Positions 55,700 to 64,000 of a stretch of DNA of 64,000 nt are shown here, piece by piece. Within the stretch, counting starts at the first letter, position 1; each line of letters begins with the position of its first letter. The notes under the pieces were generated by a model that made no database searches, had not been told where the DNA came from, and saw nothing but the letters and a program-made list of their open reading frames with translations. The stretch is taken from positions 1,802,074-1,866,073 of the forward strand of contig FN543093.2 of NCBI GenBank assembly GCA_000027065.2, given 5' to 3'. The DNA comes from Cronobacter turicensis z3032. GTDB lineage: Bacteria; Pseudomonadota; Gammaproteobacteria; Enterobacterales; Enterobacteriaceae. The position numbers and the translations under genes are program-made.

Positions 55700-56107
55700 A
55701 TGACGGAAATGGACGATGACTTTTTAGAATATGATCTGGACTGGTTTTTATCCAGCCAGGAAGGGTACTTGGCGCATTTTGCAACAGCAGGCCTGGGGCC
55801 GGTTCCTGAAAGGATCAAAGCATCTGTCGAGGACTATAATTTTATTCTTGATTATATTTACTCACTGGAACCTTTGTCAGAGGTCTATGTGATAGAAGGC
55901 AATCTGCCTGCATTTTCAGATGAGAATCAACGATCTTGCTATCTGCGCTCATTTGTTGAGATGTCAAGTAAAGGGTTGTTCAGCTACGACTATGAACAAG
56001 GTGGATATAAATTAATTTCGAAACCCAAAACGCCATTGAAATATGAAACATTGCCAAATGAAGTGAAAGGCGTGATTTATATTGCAGATGGAGAAATAGA
56101 CTTATAG
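55700..56107 (+). CDS. Hypothetical acidic protein, possible orphan immunity protein
   Basis: 135 residues, strongly acidic, no membrane segment, no recognised domain. Its AT-rich composition, small size and place beside a relic toxin/immunity locus fit an orphan immunity protein, but this is inference. Convergent with the gene at 56355. Confidence 0.5.
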   Translation: MTEMDDDFLEYDLDWFLSSQEGYLAHFATAGLGPVPERIKASVEDYNFILDYIYSLEPLSEVYVIEGNLPAFSDENQRSCYLRSFVEMSSKGLFSYDYEQGGYKLISKPKTPLKYETLPNEVKGVIYIADGEIDL

Positions 56108-56354
56108 ATATGATGTGCTGATGCGACCTGTGCTCAATTTTTTGACACACAATAGCCCTAGAAAGATCCGCTTCTGGCACGTAGCGGAAGGTATCGACAT
56201 TCTACAGATCTCTCGGCACCCCGCGCTGTCTGGAAAGAGGGCTACCATCAAGGTTAACGTATTTTGTTATCCAGCTCGTTTGACTGACGCACTGAGCACA
56301 GGGGCGAAGCCGCGGGAAGCTTCTGTCACTCCCCCCATGGTTCGCAAAACAAGC

Positions 56355-56834
56355 TTAACAAGATTTTTCAGACACAGTAGTAGCCGAAATATCTATGTAT
56401 TTTTTGAATGCAGCGTCACGTTTTACCCCTCTCGGATCTGATAAGAAAGGGAGCCTTAACCGTGGTGTATCGGATACTGTGACAGTCCAGAGATAATCAC
56501 CCATAAATCTGAAGTTGATCCGATCTGCTGTAATAGATAACGCCTCAAAATTTCCTGTGGAGTACTCATTGCCCACAGAGACAATCTCTTTGATACCCTC
56601 ACAAAGATCAATGAGAGCGATAGTCAGCGATTCTTCGAAAATAACGTCGTCAGTCAGAAAAAGAACATAACGCTGATCATTGATCTGAACAGATGCTTCA
56701 AGTATTTCCCCTGGGACGATAATACCTGTGATATTTCCATTGAGTAATAGTTCAGAATGAGCCTGTGATAAATCGGTCGCTTCCCGAACTTTCATTAGCG
56801 ATATTGAATTAACCTGTTGCATAATCAATTCCAT
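56355..56834 (-). CDS. Probable immunity protein of the adjacent toxin relic
   Basis: 159 residues from the ATG at 56834 (AAAGGGA upstream). Beta-rich and acidic, no known family. Its start overlaps the stop of the upstream toxin relic by 10 bp (ATGGAATTGA), the coupling usual for effector-immunity pairs. With the toxin dead, it may persist as protection against relatives. Confidence 0.6.
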   Translation of the reverse strand: MELIMQQVNSISLMKVREATDLSQAHSELLLNGNITGIIVPGEILEASVQINDQRYVLFLTDDVIFEESLTIALIDLCEGIKEIVSVGNEYSTGNFEALSITADRINFRFMGDYLWTVTVSDTPRLRLPFLSDPRGVKRDAAFKKYIDISATTVSEKSC

Positions 56835-57166
56835 AAACGATCCCTTTCCCAGGCAGCAAGTGCACCACCAACGGAGGCGCCTGTAAGTACACATGCAGGA
56901 GCGCCAGGCCCACACATCATTCCCGCCATCACTCCACCCGCGGCTGCGCCAGCAATACCCGCGCTGTTTATAGCCAGTTACCTTCCTGACTCCGAGATTT
57001 TATCGTCTGCGTTATAGATCTCGTAAACAGAAATAGCAATTGAAAGCACGATGAGGCCTTTTCCTAAACGCGAAAGTTGCATCGGTTCAAGCAGCATTAC
57101 GTTTATGCAAAATTTCCTTTCAAGCACGTAGGACGCTTTACTTAGCGTAGTCACATATTCAGCACT
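56825..57166 (-). pseudogene. C-terminus of a polymorphic/colicin-like toxin, inactivated by one stop
   Basis: The open frame from 57166 reads GLIVLSIAISVYEIYNADDK, then TAA at 56980-56978, then LAINSAGIAGAAAGGVMAG and CGPGAPACVLTGASVGGALAA to 56825. The glycine-zipper, CGPGAP and GGALAA blocks match the C-terminal ends of many enterobacterial polymorphic toxins (pore-forming or T6SS/Rhs type). The stop is explained by one CAA to TAA change. No N-terminal delivery domain remains. Confidence 0.7.
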
Positions 57167-57282
57167 TTATATCGTTGCTTTTATGATGGAACACAACTTA
57201 ATCCCTGCGCCGACTTGCCTGGCAGGTTGCGTCCTGTGCAGAGCACGCCAGTTAGTGACGCATCGGATCATTTAATATAAGA

Positions 57283-57311
57283 AAATCCTGTGTCAGCAAA
57301 ACACAGGATTT
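57283..57311. terminator. Terminator-like hairpin
   Basis: A perfect 11-bp stem AAATCCTGTGT / ACACAGGATTT. It lies in 57167-57501, where I see no gene. Confidence 0.65.
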
Positions 57312-57501
57312 CTGCTTTAAATAAGGGTAGTCGGGGAGGGCGTCCCGGCAAAAATACAGAGATAATTAGGTGCGTCGGGAGTATGGTTAAACGCAGACGG
57401 CGTCAATAAAAGAAGGCATTATGGTTGCGCCAGTACAGCGCCGCCGGGCGTAAACGTTCTGTACGGGACAGAGCGAAGAATACTTTCAGAAGGAACTTAT
57501 T

Positions 57502-58236
57502 ATGAAGCTCGCGGCTATTTCGGATATTCACGGTAACCTACTGGCGCTGGAGGCGGTGCTGGAGGATATTGAAAAACATAATGTCGACGTTATTGTCAAC
57601 CTTGGCGATATCCTCTCCGGCGGGTTATTCCCCTCAGAAACGGCTGACAGACTTTTACCGCTCAATTTGCCCACTATCAGAGGGAACCATGAACGGCAGC
57701 TGCTTGAAACTACGCCTGAGAAAATGGGGTTATCGGACCGCCACGCGTATCGCTATCTCTCGCCAGAACACCTGGAATGGCTGCGCAAAATGCCAGCCGG
57801 GCTGACCCTGCATAACGACATTCTGTTGGTCCATGGAACGCCGGGTAATGATAAAGAGTATCTCCTTGAGGAAGTGACGGAGACAGGCGTTCGGGAATCT
57901 TCTCATGAAAGGATTTATGAACATATTAAGCATCATAACGCCTCTCTTATTCTCTGTGGCCACACGCATATTCCCCGCAGTGTTGAGATTTCTTCAACGT
58001 GCCTGATTGTAAATCCGGGGAGCGTTGGTTTACAGGCGTATGATGACGAGCATCCTTTCTTTCATAAAATGGAAGCGGGTTCACCGCATGCCCGCTATGC
58101 GATCCTGGAAAAGCAGGCTAATCAATGGACGGTGAATTTCCGCAAGGTCGTTTACGACTGGGAAAAGGCTGCCCGACACGCGCAGGAAAACGATCGCCCG
58201 GACTGGGTTAATGCGTTAAGAACCGGAAAAATGTGA
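57502..58236 (+). CDS. Metallophosphoesterase (YfcE/MJ0936-like)
   Basis: 244 residues. All phosphoesterase motifs are visible: ISDIHGN, NLGDIL, IRGNHER, LVHGTPG and LCGHTHIPR, giving a two-metal centre. Likely a cytosolic phosphodiesterase of unknown substrate. Good ribosome site (GAAGGAAC). Confidence 0.93.
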   Translation: MKLAAISDIHGNLLALEAVLEDIEKHNVDVIVNLGDILSGGLFPSETADRLLPLNLPTIRGNHERQLLETTPEKMGLSDRHAYRYLSPEHLEWLRKMPAGLTLHNDILLVHGTPGNDKEYLLEEVTETGVRESSHERIYEHIKHHNASLILCGHTHIPRSVEISSTCLIVNPGSVGLQAYDDEHPFFHKMEAGSPHARYAILEKQANQWTVNFRKVVYDWEKAARHAQENDRPDWVNALRTGKM

Positions 58237-58449
58237 GTATAGAGATTATTCGCATGCCCTGATGGGGGCAGTATAAGAGCGGCGCTAAGGTGCTGGACTA
58301 TTTAGCGGTGGGTGAGACCCGCGAGTTGCTGCAATAACAGTCCGCTTTGGCGCAAAATAGGCGTGAACGCATAAAGGCGGGACGATAATTATCATCAGGC
58401 GGGCAAAATGATAATCATCGTCCATGACGTTTCTCATTCAGCCTGCTTG

Positions 58450-59388
58450 TTAGCGAACCAAAACGACATTACCATCGATAATGGAAAAATAAGGGTTGTA
58501 TACGAAGACCACTTCCCCTTCGCTATTTTTAAACATCAGCGGAGAATTCTGGAAGAATCCGGCAGCCAGTCGGAAAAGACGCCCACCGCGATAACGCATC
58601 AGGCGATAGTCTTGCCATTCAATGTCCACCGGAGTCAGTTGTGGGTCACTCACATGTTGTGGAAAATCAGTGGAAAGGAAAATAATATCTGGCGTGGCGC
58701 CTTCCGCCTGGGCCATCTCTTCATTCGAAATTTTCGCTGTGCGTTTCAGGCCTTCCACATCGCGGCGTTTTATCTGCATCCAGATATCTTCATAAGCCTT
58801 ACGAATTTTCGGCAGATCGTTCTCCGTTACCGGCGTCGCATTCACCCATGACCACTCAGGCAGACGGTCAAGTGTAATAACCCCCTTCATATTATATAAC
58901 CCGTAATCATCATCTGATGGGGTGTAACCTTCAAACGTTTTCGTACCGGTCGCATAAATAACCGTATTGACCGCGCTTATCTCTTTTTTATCATTCACCG
59001 TCAGGCTGTAGTCGGCCAGTTTAACGCTGTTGTCAGTGGTATCATCGGAGATGGTTACCTGGCATGCGGAGTCAGCCCACAGCGTCTGCGGTTGTTTCAC
59101 ATCCTGCGGCCCCATTAATAACTCAATATCGTTATTACCGTTTTCCAGAAAGGCGGTCATATTAAAGCCTGCGGCGATCGTGCCGTCATCGTCCGTGGTA
59201 TTGTCAAACGCGGGCAGATCATTAGCCCGCAGAAGGCAGGTGCTTTTACTGGATTTGAACGAGAAAAGATATTTCACATGAGGCACGTCTTGCGCCTTAG
59301 CGGAAAACGTTGTCAGAAAAATCACACTGACAATAAGACTACGCAGCAGGTAGCCGCCAGGTTTATTTTTCTTTCTCACATCTGCCAT
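58450..59388 (-). CDS. Secreted hypothetical protein
   Basis: 312 residues from the ATG at 59388, starting MADVRKKNKPGGYLLRSLIVSVIFLTTFSAKAQD: a signal peptide with an AKA cleavage site. The rest is acidic with two cysteines (STCLLRAN, SACQVTI), suggesting a periplasmic fold with one disulfide. Not recognised. The frame is open for 83 more codons upstream (to 59637), but that part has no signal peptide and no good start. Confidence 0.7.
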   Translation of the reverse strand: MADVRKKNKPGGYLLRSLIVSVIFLTTFSAKAQDVPHVKYLFSFKSSKSTCLLRANDLPAFDNTTDDDGTIAAGFNMTAFLENGNNDIELLMGPQDVKQPQTLWADSACQVTISDDTTDNSVKLADYSLTVNDKKEISAVNTVIYATGTKTFEGYTPSDDDYGLYNMKGVITLDRLPEWSWVNATPVTENDLPKIRKAYEDIWMQIKRRDVEGLKRTAKISNEEMAQAEGATPDIIFLSTDFPQHVSDPQLTPVDIEWQDYRLMRYRGGRLFRLAAGFFQNSPLMFKNSEGEVVFVYNPYFSIIDGNVVLVR

Positions 59389-59871
59389 GAATAATACATT
59401 CCTTTTTAGCCTTGTTGCTTTTATCCACGTTGCGACATGGTGGATTCGTTTACCGATGCCTTCACTTCTGGGCTCAAACCCGTCAACGCGCTTCGGTTTC
59501 TGGGCAACGATTCTAACGTAATTCGCCTTAATGAAACATGCTATTGCGGATGCGACGGACCGCCCGATCTTAATGGCAGCAAAGGGTAGCCTTTCGCGAA
59601 TGGAGAGTGAAAGCGATGCGGGCGGATATGTAATCACTCACACCATAATGACCGTTTCATCTAACCAGCCCGGCAGATTTTCACGGTACCATTCTGGATA
59701 AATCATCAGACATGCGACCTTCCTTAAGCATGGGCCGGTTAATATTTCCTGTTGCGGATGAATATAGCGCCAACAGGATGCGATGCTTCTGATGAGATTC
59801 ATCTTGAGTGACGATGAAGCGGCTGTTAACCCCTGCAGGAATGACCCGCTCAGCTGAAAGAATAAACCAGC

Positions 59872-59925
59872 CGGGTACATCCTGTTACCCGGCTGTGGCG
59901 GGTACATCCTGTTACCCGGCTGTGG
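59872..59925. repeat. 27-bp tandem repeat with hairpins
   Basis: Two exact copies (59872-59898 and 59899-59925), each with the stem CCGGGTA / TACCCGG. They lie downstream of the chemoreceptor and may be a doubled terminator-like element or a short repeat family. Confidence 0.75.
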
Positions 59926-59992
59926 CGGGAGGAACATGCTAACGGCGGTGCCGTGGTACTGTGTGTTCCAGCCCCCTAAACCCATTTCTCTG

Positions 59993-61531
59993 TCAGTTAA
60001 CTTTAAAGATGTCCACCGTTTGCTTAAGCAAATGAGACTGCTCTTTTAGCGACAGTGCGGCAGTGGAGGCTTCCTCAACGAGCGCGGCGTTCTGCTGCGT
60101 TACCGCATCCATCTGCGTCACCGCAATATTAATCTGTTCAATGCCGCGGCTCTGCTCGCCGGTGGAGAGCGCCAGTTCAGACATTAACACCGACACCTGA
60201 TTGATAGAGTTGATGATGGCTTTCATGCTTTCACCCGCCCGGGTCACTTTTTCGCTGCCGGACGAAATATGGGTGCCGGACTGCTCAATCAGCTCTTTGA
60301 TCTCCTTCGCCGCGGCGGAGGAACGCTGCGCCAGATTGCGCACTTCGCTCGCCACCACCGCAAATCCGCGGCCCTGTTCGCCTGCGCGCGCCGCCTCTAC
60401 AGCCGCATTGAGCGCCAGAATATTAGTCTGGAAGGCAATGCCTTCGATGATCCCGGTAATGGAATCGATACGTCTGGCGCTCGATTCAATCTCCATCATG
60501 GATTCCACGGCTTCTGCCACTATCTGATTCCCTTCATGTGCTGAATCACGCATGGAGCCGGCGAGCTGATCCGCATTATGGGTATTCTCAGACGTATGCT
60601 TCACGGTGGACGTCAACTGCTCCATGCTGGCCGCAGTTTCGCCCAGTGAGGCGGCCTGTTCTTCGGTGCGGGCGGAGAGATCGATGTTGCCCGCGGCGAT
60701 TTCGTCGGCCGCGAGGGCGACGCTGTCGCTGGAATCGCGAACCTGAATAATAATCTCGCGCAGCGACTGGCGCATTTGCTCAAGCGCGGTGAGCATCTTG
60801 CCGATTTCATCTCCGGAATGAGAAATAATCGGATCCTGTAAATCCCCTTCAGCCATTTTCTGACAGTGCGTATGGGCGATGTCTAACGGCTTGAGGATAC
60901 GGCGTTGGATCAGAATAAACGTCGCAATCAGGATCAAAACAAAGATAAGGGTAAAGCCGCCCAGCAGGGTCACGCTCAAGGTAAATTGATCCTGTGCGTC
61001 CAGATTAAGCTTATGGGCGTAATCTTCACGGAACGCGAGTAATTTCAGTAATTCATTTTCAAACTGATAATCCAGCGCAGGTACGGTAAAGCTGGCAAGC
61101 TGGTTAAATCGCTCAACGTCATTATTCATTGCGGCATCCATCATCGGACGTAAACCGTTATTGAGATAATTCTGCCAGGTTTGCTGATACGGGATTAAAA
61201 TCTCTTCTTCGCCTGGCGCACGTGGTGACGCCATATAGGTGTCGAAGGTCTTCACCGCATGCTGCATAAACTCGTTAGCGCCTTGCAGCGAAGTTTGCGC
61301 CTGTGAGGTTTTGCCTAATGATTGATTAATCATGGCTTCCATCAGGCGCACACGGACCGTGCGGCTGTGGTTAATCGGGTCTACCACTGAAAGCACGACG
61401 CGGATTTCTTTATCCACGCCATCCAGCGCCTGATTACTGCGCATTAAAGACCACAGATTAGATAATGAACTGGCAAGAAAAATTAATATTAACGCGCCCA
61501 GTGTTATAAATGAAAAAAGCCTAACTGTCAT
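59993..61531 (-). CDS. Methyl-accepting chemotaxis protein, Tar/Tsr-type
   Basis: 512 residues from the ATG at 61531 (AAAAGGA six bases upstream). N-terminal membrane helix (LFSFITLGALILIFLASSL), a ~150-residue periplasmic four-helix ligand domain of the TarH type, second helix (VTLLGGFTLIFVLILIATFIL), HAMP, and a signalling hairpin with the tip [20 protein letters not shown]. No C-terminal NWETF pentapeptide. The ligand is not predictable. Confidence 0.94.
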   Translation of the reverse strand: MTVRLFSFITLGALILIFLASSLSNLWSLMRSNQALDGVDKEIRVVLSVVDPINHSRTVRVRLMEAMINQSLGKTSQAQTSLQGANEFMQHAVKTFDTYMASPRAPGEEEILIPYQQTWQNYLNNGLRPMMDAAMNNDVERFNQLASFTVPALDYQFENELLKLLAFREDYAHKLNLDAQDQFTLSVTLLGGFTLIFVLILIATFILIQRRILKPLDIAHTHCQKMAEGDLQDPIISHSGDEIGKMLTALEQMRQSLREIIIQVRDSSDSVALAADEIAAGNIDLSARTEEQAASLGETAASMEQLTSTVKHTSENTHNADQLAGSMRDSAHEGNQIVAEAVESMMEIESSARRIDSITGIIEGIAFQTNILALNAAVEAARAGEQGRGFAVVASEVRNLAQRSSAAAKEIKELIEQSGTHISSGSEKVTRAGESMKAIINSINQVSVLMSELALSTGEQSRGIEQINIAVTQMDAVTQQNAALVEEASTAALSLKEQSHLLKQTVDIFKVN

Positions 61532-61604
61532 AGTCATTCCTTTTACATCCATTCTCATACTCAACGATGCCTCTCTATCATGCGATATAAACAATTCAAG
61601 GCGT

Positions 61605-61631
61605 ATATCGGCGGCATGAGATCGGCTTTTA
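61605..61631 (-). promoter_or_regulatory. Sigma-28 (FliA) promoter of the second chemoreceptor
   Basis: TAAAAGCC (61631-61624), 11-bp spacer, GCCGATAT (61612-61605): the FliA pattern, ~75 bp before the start codon. Confidence 0.82.
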
Positions 61632-61937
61632 GACGCCAGAAAAGTAAATAAAAGCAAAGAAATGCAGAGTGACGTTTGGGGTTGTTAATAAACCAGACGG
61701 TGTAGCTACGATGATATTAAGAGGGTGGCGATTTTTTTAAAAAGATGTTTTCTGATTTAATTATCGTTAAGGGTTTTTTATGGACTTGTGAAGCGATATT
61801 TGCTCCGCAAGAGAAGGAAGGTGGGCCGGCTGTGTTTACTGAGGAGGCGTAGTGTTAGGCCGCTAATGAAATATCAAGAACACCATTATTAAAAGCACCA
61901 GATAACCGGCGCTTTTAACCGGATATGAAAAGAGAGC

Positions 61938-62111
61938 TTAGTATTGATTCGCTGGGGTTTGAGCGGATACAAATAAATGGTTGCAGGCGGGGCAGATGAG
62001 CGTTTTTTTCTTGTTGACGCGGGCGGAGCTGTGTTCAGATTTTTCGTTGCATTTCGGGCAGGTAACGCGGCTTAAGTAACTGTCTTGCGATTTTCTTTTA
62101 TGAATAGCCAT
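61938..62111 (-). CDS. Small zinc-ribbon protein
   Basis: 57 residues from ATG 62111. Two CxxC knuckles (CPKCNEKSEH and CPACNHLF) in a basic context. Resembles small YnfU-like zinc-binding proteins of enterobacteria; function unknown. The region 61632-61937 holds no other gene. Confidence 0.7.
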   Translation of the reverse strand: MAIHKRKSQDSYLSRVTCPKCNEKSEHSSARVNKKKTLICPACNHLFVSAQTPANQY

Positions 62112-62351
62112 AAGTATCTTCTTTGATGTGAGGAGAGAGCACCTTACACACATCCACGGCCAATTGCCCGATATTTATTTTTTAATTTGGTATTGGCGTG
62201 TTTTTTATACAGGCTAAATCAGGCGGTTAACGGCAAGTCATCCCGATGAAAGGGCGCCGTGCTACGTATATCACCGCGTTATGACGATTCTGGTAGTTTT
62301 ACGGCGCCGGGCGGCGCGGTAATCTTGGCGCGGAAAAACAGGAGGTCAGGG

Positions 62352-62825
62352 ATGCAAAACCGCTACTTTACGCACTGGCGAAACACCTTACGCTGGGGTT
62401 ACCGGTTGAGTATAAAACAACTGGTCGTCTTTATTGGGCGCAGCGTCATCGCATACATTTTCCTGCTGGGGCTATGGCTGGCGGTGTTTCAGGCGGTCGC
62501 ACTCACGCCGCTCATTGATTACCTCACGGCAGATATCATCACCACCGCCGGGGTGTGGGTAACGCGGAGCTCGCTGGCGCTGGTGGGTATTCCTGTTATC
62601 CTGCACGCCATAAAATCTGTTATCTGGCTGTTTACTACCGCGCCGCACGGGCACAGCGGCGACACCAGCAATTATACTGACACGTCGCACCACCCCGGCT
62701 CGAACCACGCATCGTATGACTCGACGGTAACGCATTCGCACGCGTCCCACCATAGCAGCTATTCCGACAGTTGCAGTTCAGACAGCAGCTCGGGCAGCGA
62801 TTCCGGCAGCTGCAGTAGCGATTAA
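62352..62825 (+). CDS. Membrane protein with Ser/His-rich tail
   Basis: 157 residues from the ATG at 62352 (AGGAGGT upstream). Two hydrophobic helices (residues ~25-60 and ~70-97) are followed by a cytoplasmic or periplasmic tail rich in Ser, His and Asp (HHSSYSDSCSSDSSSGSD), which could bind metal. Not recognised. A strong terminator follows. Confidence 0.75.
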   Translation: MQNRYFTHWRNTLRWGYRLSIKQLVVFIGRSVIAYIFLLGLWLAVFQAVALTPLIDYLTADIITTAGVWVTRSSLALVGIPVILHAIKSVIWLFTTAPHGHSGDTSNYTDTSHHPGSNHASYDSTVTHSHASHHSSYSDSCSSDSSSGSDSGSCSSD

Positions 62826-62857
62826 AAAAAGCCCGGGGCGGAGCCGGGCTTTTTTGG
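62824..62857. terminator. Terminator after the Ser-rich protein gene
   Basis: AAAAGCCCGG ... CCGGGCTTTTTT stem, symmetrical enough to serve both strands. Confidence 0.85.
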
Positions 62858-62892
62858 GCGTGATGCGAAGCGTCTTAAGGCTTTTATTACCG

Positions 62893-63570
62893 CTATGACT
62901 CATCGCCATAATAGAGCGTGCCTATCTTGATGAGCGGTCGGCCCTGAGATTTGCGGTGCAGGTTAGAATCGCGCAGCGAATACACGCAGCCGCAATATTC
63001 CTGCTGATAAAACCGCTCACGCTTGCTGATTTCAATCATTCGCGCCGAGCCGCCCTGTTTACGCCAGTTATAATCCCAGTACACCATGCCTTCATAGGGT
63101 GCGACGGCACGCTGCCCGCAGTCGTTAATTTGCTGCATGTTTTTCCAGCGCGAAATACCGAGCGAACTGCTGATCACCTTAAAGCCATTTTCATGCGCAT
63201 AAAGCGCGGTACGCTCAAAGCGCATATCAAAGCACATGGTGCAGCGCACGCCGCGCTCCGGCTCCCACTCCATCCCTCTGGCGCGCTCGAACCAGTTATC
63301 GGTATCGTAATCCGCGTCGACAAAAGGAATGCCGTGCTGTTCTGCAAAGCGGATATTTTCCTCTTTGCGCAGCAGATATTCCTTCTGGGGATGAATATTG
63401 GGATTATAGAAAAATATGGTGTAGTCGATACCGGAAGCCTGGAGCGCTTCCATCACTTCACCCGAGCAGGGGGCGCAGCAGGAGTGCAGCAGCAGTTTTT
63501 GTTCCTGATTAGGCAGCGTAAGCGTGGGCCTGACAAACGCGTTCATCATTACCTCGTCCAGTGTTGTCAT
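62893..63570 (-). CDS. queH: Epoxyqueuosine reductase QueH
   Basis: 225 residues, QueH/DUF208 family, last step of queuosine synthesis in tRNA, alternative to QueG. Metal-binding cysteines: HSCCAPCSG near residue 31, RCTMCFDMR and EYCGCVYS. The start at 63570 has AAGG upstream; ATGs at 63549/63546 with GAGG nearby are alternatives that only remove 7-8 residues. Confidence 0.9.
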   Translation of the reverse strand: MTTLDEVMMNAFVRPTLTLPNQEQKLLLHSCCAPCSGEVMEALQASGIDYTIFFYNPNIHPQKEYLLRKEENIRFAEQHGIPFVDADYDTDNWFERARGMEWEPERGVRCTMCFDMRFERTALYAHENGFKVISSSLGISRWKNMQQINDCGQRAVAPYEGMVYWDYNWRKQGGSARMIEISKRERFYQQEYCGCVYSLRDSNLHRKSQGRPLIKIGTLYYGDES

Positions 63571-63606
63571 CAGATAAACCTTAACAATATTTCGCGCAGG
63601 ACGCAC

Positions 63607-64000
63607 GTCGTCGCGCCGTTTATTGCGCGGGCGTCCGTTACGAAAGCGCCAGCGGTGGCCGGGAGTAATGAAATTACGCAGCGTAAAAAATAGCGTCGCG
63701 CTTTAAAGGGCAATGGAAAATATATTTTGTTAAAACGAATAAACGACACGACTATCTTTGTTTAACGCGCCCGGGAATTTATTTTGAGGTGATGCTGGCA
63801 ATAAACGCGCGCATGAACTAGCGGTTACCGCTTCATTTTACTAAATATATAGTTTTGTAAAAGGCACAGTATTGCTTGCTTAAAAAATCAGGGCGTGCGT
63901 TAATGAACTCCTCGGTTTGATACGCAGAACCCGTGTGCAGTGGTTGGTACGAGTCCTCCACTTCAGTAGTGCTCATCTCCAGACGTTATCCTTCGATATC
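63607..64000. other. No gene seen at the right edge
   Basis: About 390 bp, AT-rich in the first half (63720-63900), without a credible frame or RNA that I recognise. It may include the promoter of a gene beyond the window. Confidence 0.4.

Noticed and set aside
56115-56441. 108-codon plus-strand frame
   Set aside because: It overlaps the 3' part of the probable immunity gene, lacks a ribosome site and has no recognisable pattern.
55700-57166. Complete contact-dependent or T6SS effector locus
   Set aside because: No delivery domain (PAAR, Rhs, VgrG, CdiB) is present; only a toxin end and immunity-like genes remain.

Overview
The window looks like the chromosome of a member of the Enterobacteriaceae, most like Cronobacter or a close relative. 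That placement is my inference from protein similarity to E. coli and from the gene order phoQ-phoP-purB-hflD-mnmA-nudJ-rluE-icd; no 16S or other decisive marker is present. A roughly 43 kb lambdoid prophage with a siphovirus-type tail sits in the 3' end of icd, the site used by phage 21 and e14.

Host left flank (1-9530): the PhoQ/PhoP two-component system with a PhoP box, purB, hflD, mnmA, a methyl-accepting chemotaxis protein with a sigma-28-type promoter, nudJ, rluE and icd. The icd reading frame is intact because the prophage supplied its last ~165 bp.

Prophage (about 9367-52768): attL; a HEPN-motif protein; int and xis on the minus strand; a leftward operon behind a structured leader and PL/OL; a CI-type S24 repressor; OR; Cro; a CII-like protein; an O-type replication protein containing a 15-bp iteron array; PerC-like, Dam-type methylase, LexA-N, RusA, Rha/KilAC, DUF968 and Q-type antiterminator genes; accessory genes; two holin-like genes, a GH19 endolysin, Rz and embedded Rz1; HNH, TerS and TerL; HK97-type portal, ClpP-like protease and capsid; connector proteins; tail genes including a probable G/GT frameshift pair, tape measure and M-L-K-I-J; a tail fibre with an S74 chaperone domain; an SOS-controlled umuDC pair; and, just inside attR, an AT-rich nuclease-STAND ATPase gene broken by one extra T in a T6 run. 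Both prophage ends therefore carry AT-rich, defence-like cargo (HEPN on the left, nuclease-STAND on the right), and intrinsic terminators punctuate the late operon.

Right flank (52769-64000): a decayed icd 3' end with its terminator, two decayed umuC 3' fragments that suggest repeated insertion at this site, a divergent MmyB-type regulator/SDR pair, a polymorphic-toxin C-terminus killed by one stop codon beside its probable immunity gene, a metallophosphoesterase, a secreted protein, a second chemotaxis receptor with a sigma-28-type promoter, a zinc-ribbon protein, a membrane protein with a Ser/His-rich tail, and QueH.

The strongest candidates for undescribed biology are the frameshifted nuclease-STAND gene (49691-51956), the HEPN protein (9643-10608) and the toxin/immunity relic (56355-57166).
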